NCBI GenBank assembly: GCA_003228395.1
Contig: QIDJ01000015.1
Span: 1-5,570 of the forward strand
From: Flammeovirgaceae bacterium
GTDB taxonomy: Bacteria > Bacteroidota > Bacteroidia > Cytophagales > Cyclobacteriaceae
DNA length: 5,570 nt
Reading direction: 5' to 3'
Under the pieces are notes generated by a model, which was given only the letters and a program-made list of their open reading frames with translations, searched no databases and had not been told where the DNA came from. The position numbers were made by a program, and so were the translations under genes. Of the stretch, positions 5,259-5,570 are shown in pieces (the stretch's first letter is position 1; every line of letters starts with the position of its first letter).

Positions 5259-5570
5259 ATGAATATCCGCCAATTATACCGGGCGACATGCGTATTGCTT
5301 ATTGGGATGAGCCTCATACGGTTAAATTTACTCAATGCGCAAACCCTGAACGGGTTTGACCTGAAAGGATCCGCTATTCCGGTAAGCGAGATCAGATCAG
5401 GCGGTCCCCCGAGAGACGGCATTCCTTCTATTGACAACCCGCAATTTATCGAAGCCGGAAAGGCAGGCTATGCCGGTGATTCAAGGGTACTGGGCGTAGT
5501 GGTGGATGGTATTGCCAAAGCATATCCGATAGCTATCATGAATTATCACGAGATTGTGAATGACAAATTC
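5259..5570 (+). CDS. DUF3179 domain-containing secreted protein, 3' end outside window
   Basis: The first 104 residues of a protein that continues past the window. The N-terminus is a Sec signal peptide: basic MNIRQLYRAT, a hydrophobic run CVLLIGMSLI, and likely cleavage after LLNAQ (about residue 28). The mature part matches the start of the DUF3179 family: SGGPPRDGIPSIDNPQFI (47-64), then VLGVVVDGIAKAYPIAIMNY (77-96) and HEIVND (97-102). The family is usually periplasmic or envelope-exposed, about 300-400 residues, and of unknown biochemical function. The start is the first ATG after an in-frame TAA at 5247-5249. No Shine-Dalgarno lies at normal distance. A -7-like TATCCTTG (5239-5246) is close upstream, which would give a very short leader, but no good -33 box pairs with it. 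It is separate from the patatin gene by 592 bp of repeats and remnant. Confidence 0.88.
   Translation, partial: MNIRQLYRATCVLLIGMSLIRLNLLNAQTLNGFDLKGSAIPVSEIRSGGPPRDGIPSIDNPQFIEAGKAGYAGDSRVLGVVVDGIAKAYPIAIMNYHEIVNDKF

Noticed and set aside
5225..5437. Minus-strand 70-codon open frame
   Set aside because: It is a shadow of the DUF3179 coding sequence, which has a signal peptide and conserved family motifs on the plus strand.
1..5570. CRISPR array, tRNA, rRNA or riboswitch
   Set aside because: No regularly spaced direct repeats, no cloverleaf or CCA-ended structure, and no rRNA-like or known riboswitch core was seen on either strand.

Overview
The window reads as chromosomal DNA of a Bacteroidota bacterium. 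The evidence is the gene families (an OxyR of the Bacteroidota type, a GMC oxidoreductase with a separate small partner, a short outer-membrane beta-barrel protein, a DUF3179 protein), A-rich start regions without a clear Shine-Dalgarno, moderate G+C, and a REP-like hairpin cluster of a style I associate with this phylum. No genus can be named from the sequence alone.

Left part, minus strand (1-2714): an oxyR-type LysR regulator is followed, after a 107-bp gap, by a two-gene unit. This unit is a 129-residue protein resembling gluconate 2-dehydrogenase subunit 3 (or the N-terminal part of long-chain alcohol oxidases) and a GMC-family FAD oxidoreductase. Their stop and start codons overlap as TAATG. 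The oxidoreductase leaves the window at base 1 without its C-terminal catalytic region. The two form a probable small-subunit/flavoprotein pair. The upstream OxyR may sense peroxide, but control of the oxidoreductase by it is only inferred from position.

Middle part (2715-3691): mostly decayed or regulatory sequence. A secreted beta-barrel protein stops after 99 residues. A second open frame of unknown origin overlaps its end. Then comes a perfect 10-bp hairpin whose U-tract lies on the minus strand, where no gene is visible, and a short leader-like stretch containing a 9-codon ORF and a 10-bp direct repeat.

Right part (3692-5570): a complete patatin-like phospholipase on the plus strand is followed by 592 bp without an intact gene. 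That gap holds a cluster of REP-like hairpins (4787-4962) and, immediately after, the in-frame C-terminal remnant of a thioredoxin/TlpA-like protein (4993-5160). The window ends inside a secreted DUF3179 protein.

I did not find a convincing new multi-gene system. The most unusual material is the intergenic sequence: the orphan minus-strand terminator/leader element, and the hairpin cluster abutting a truncated thioredoxin-like gene.
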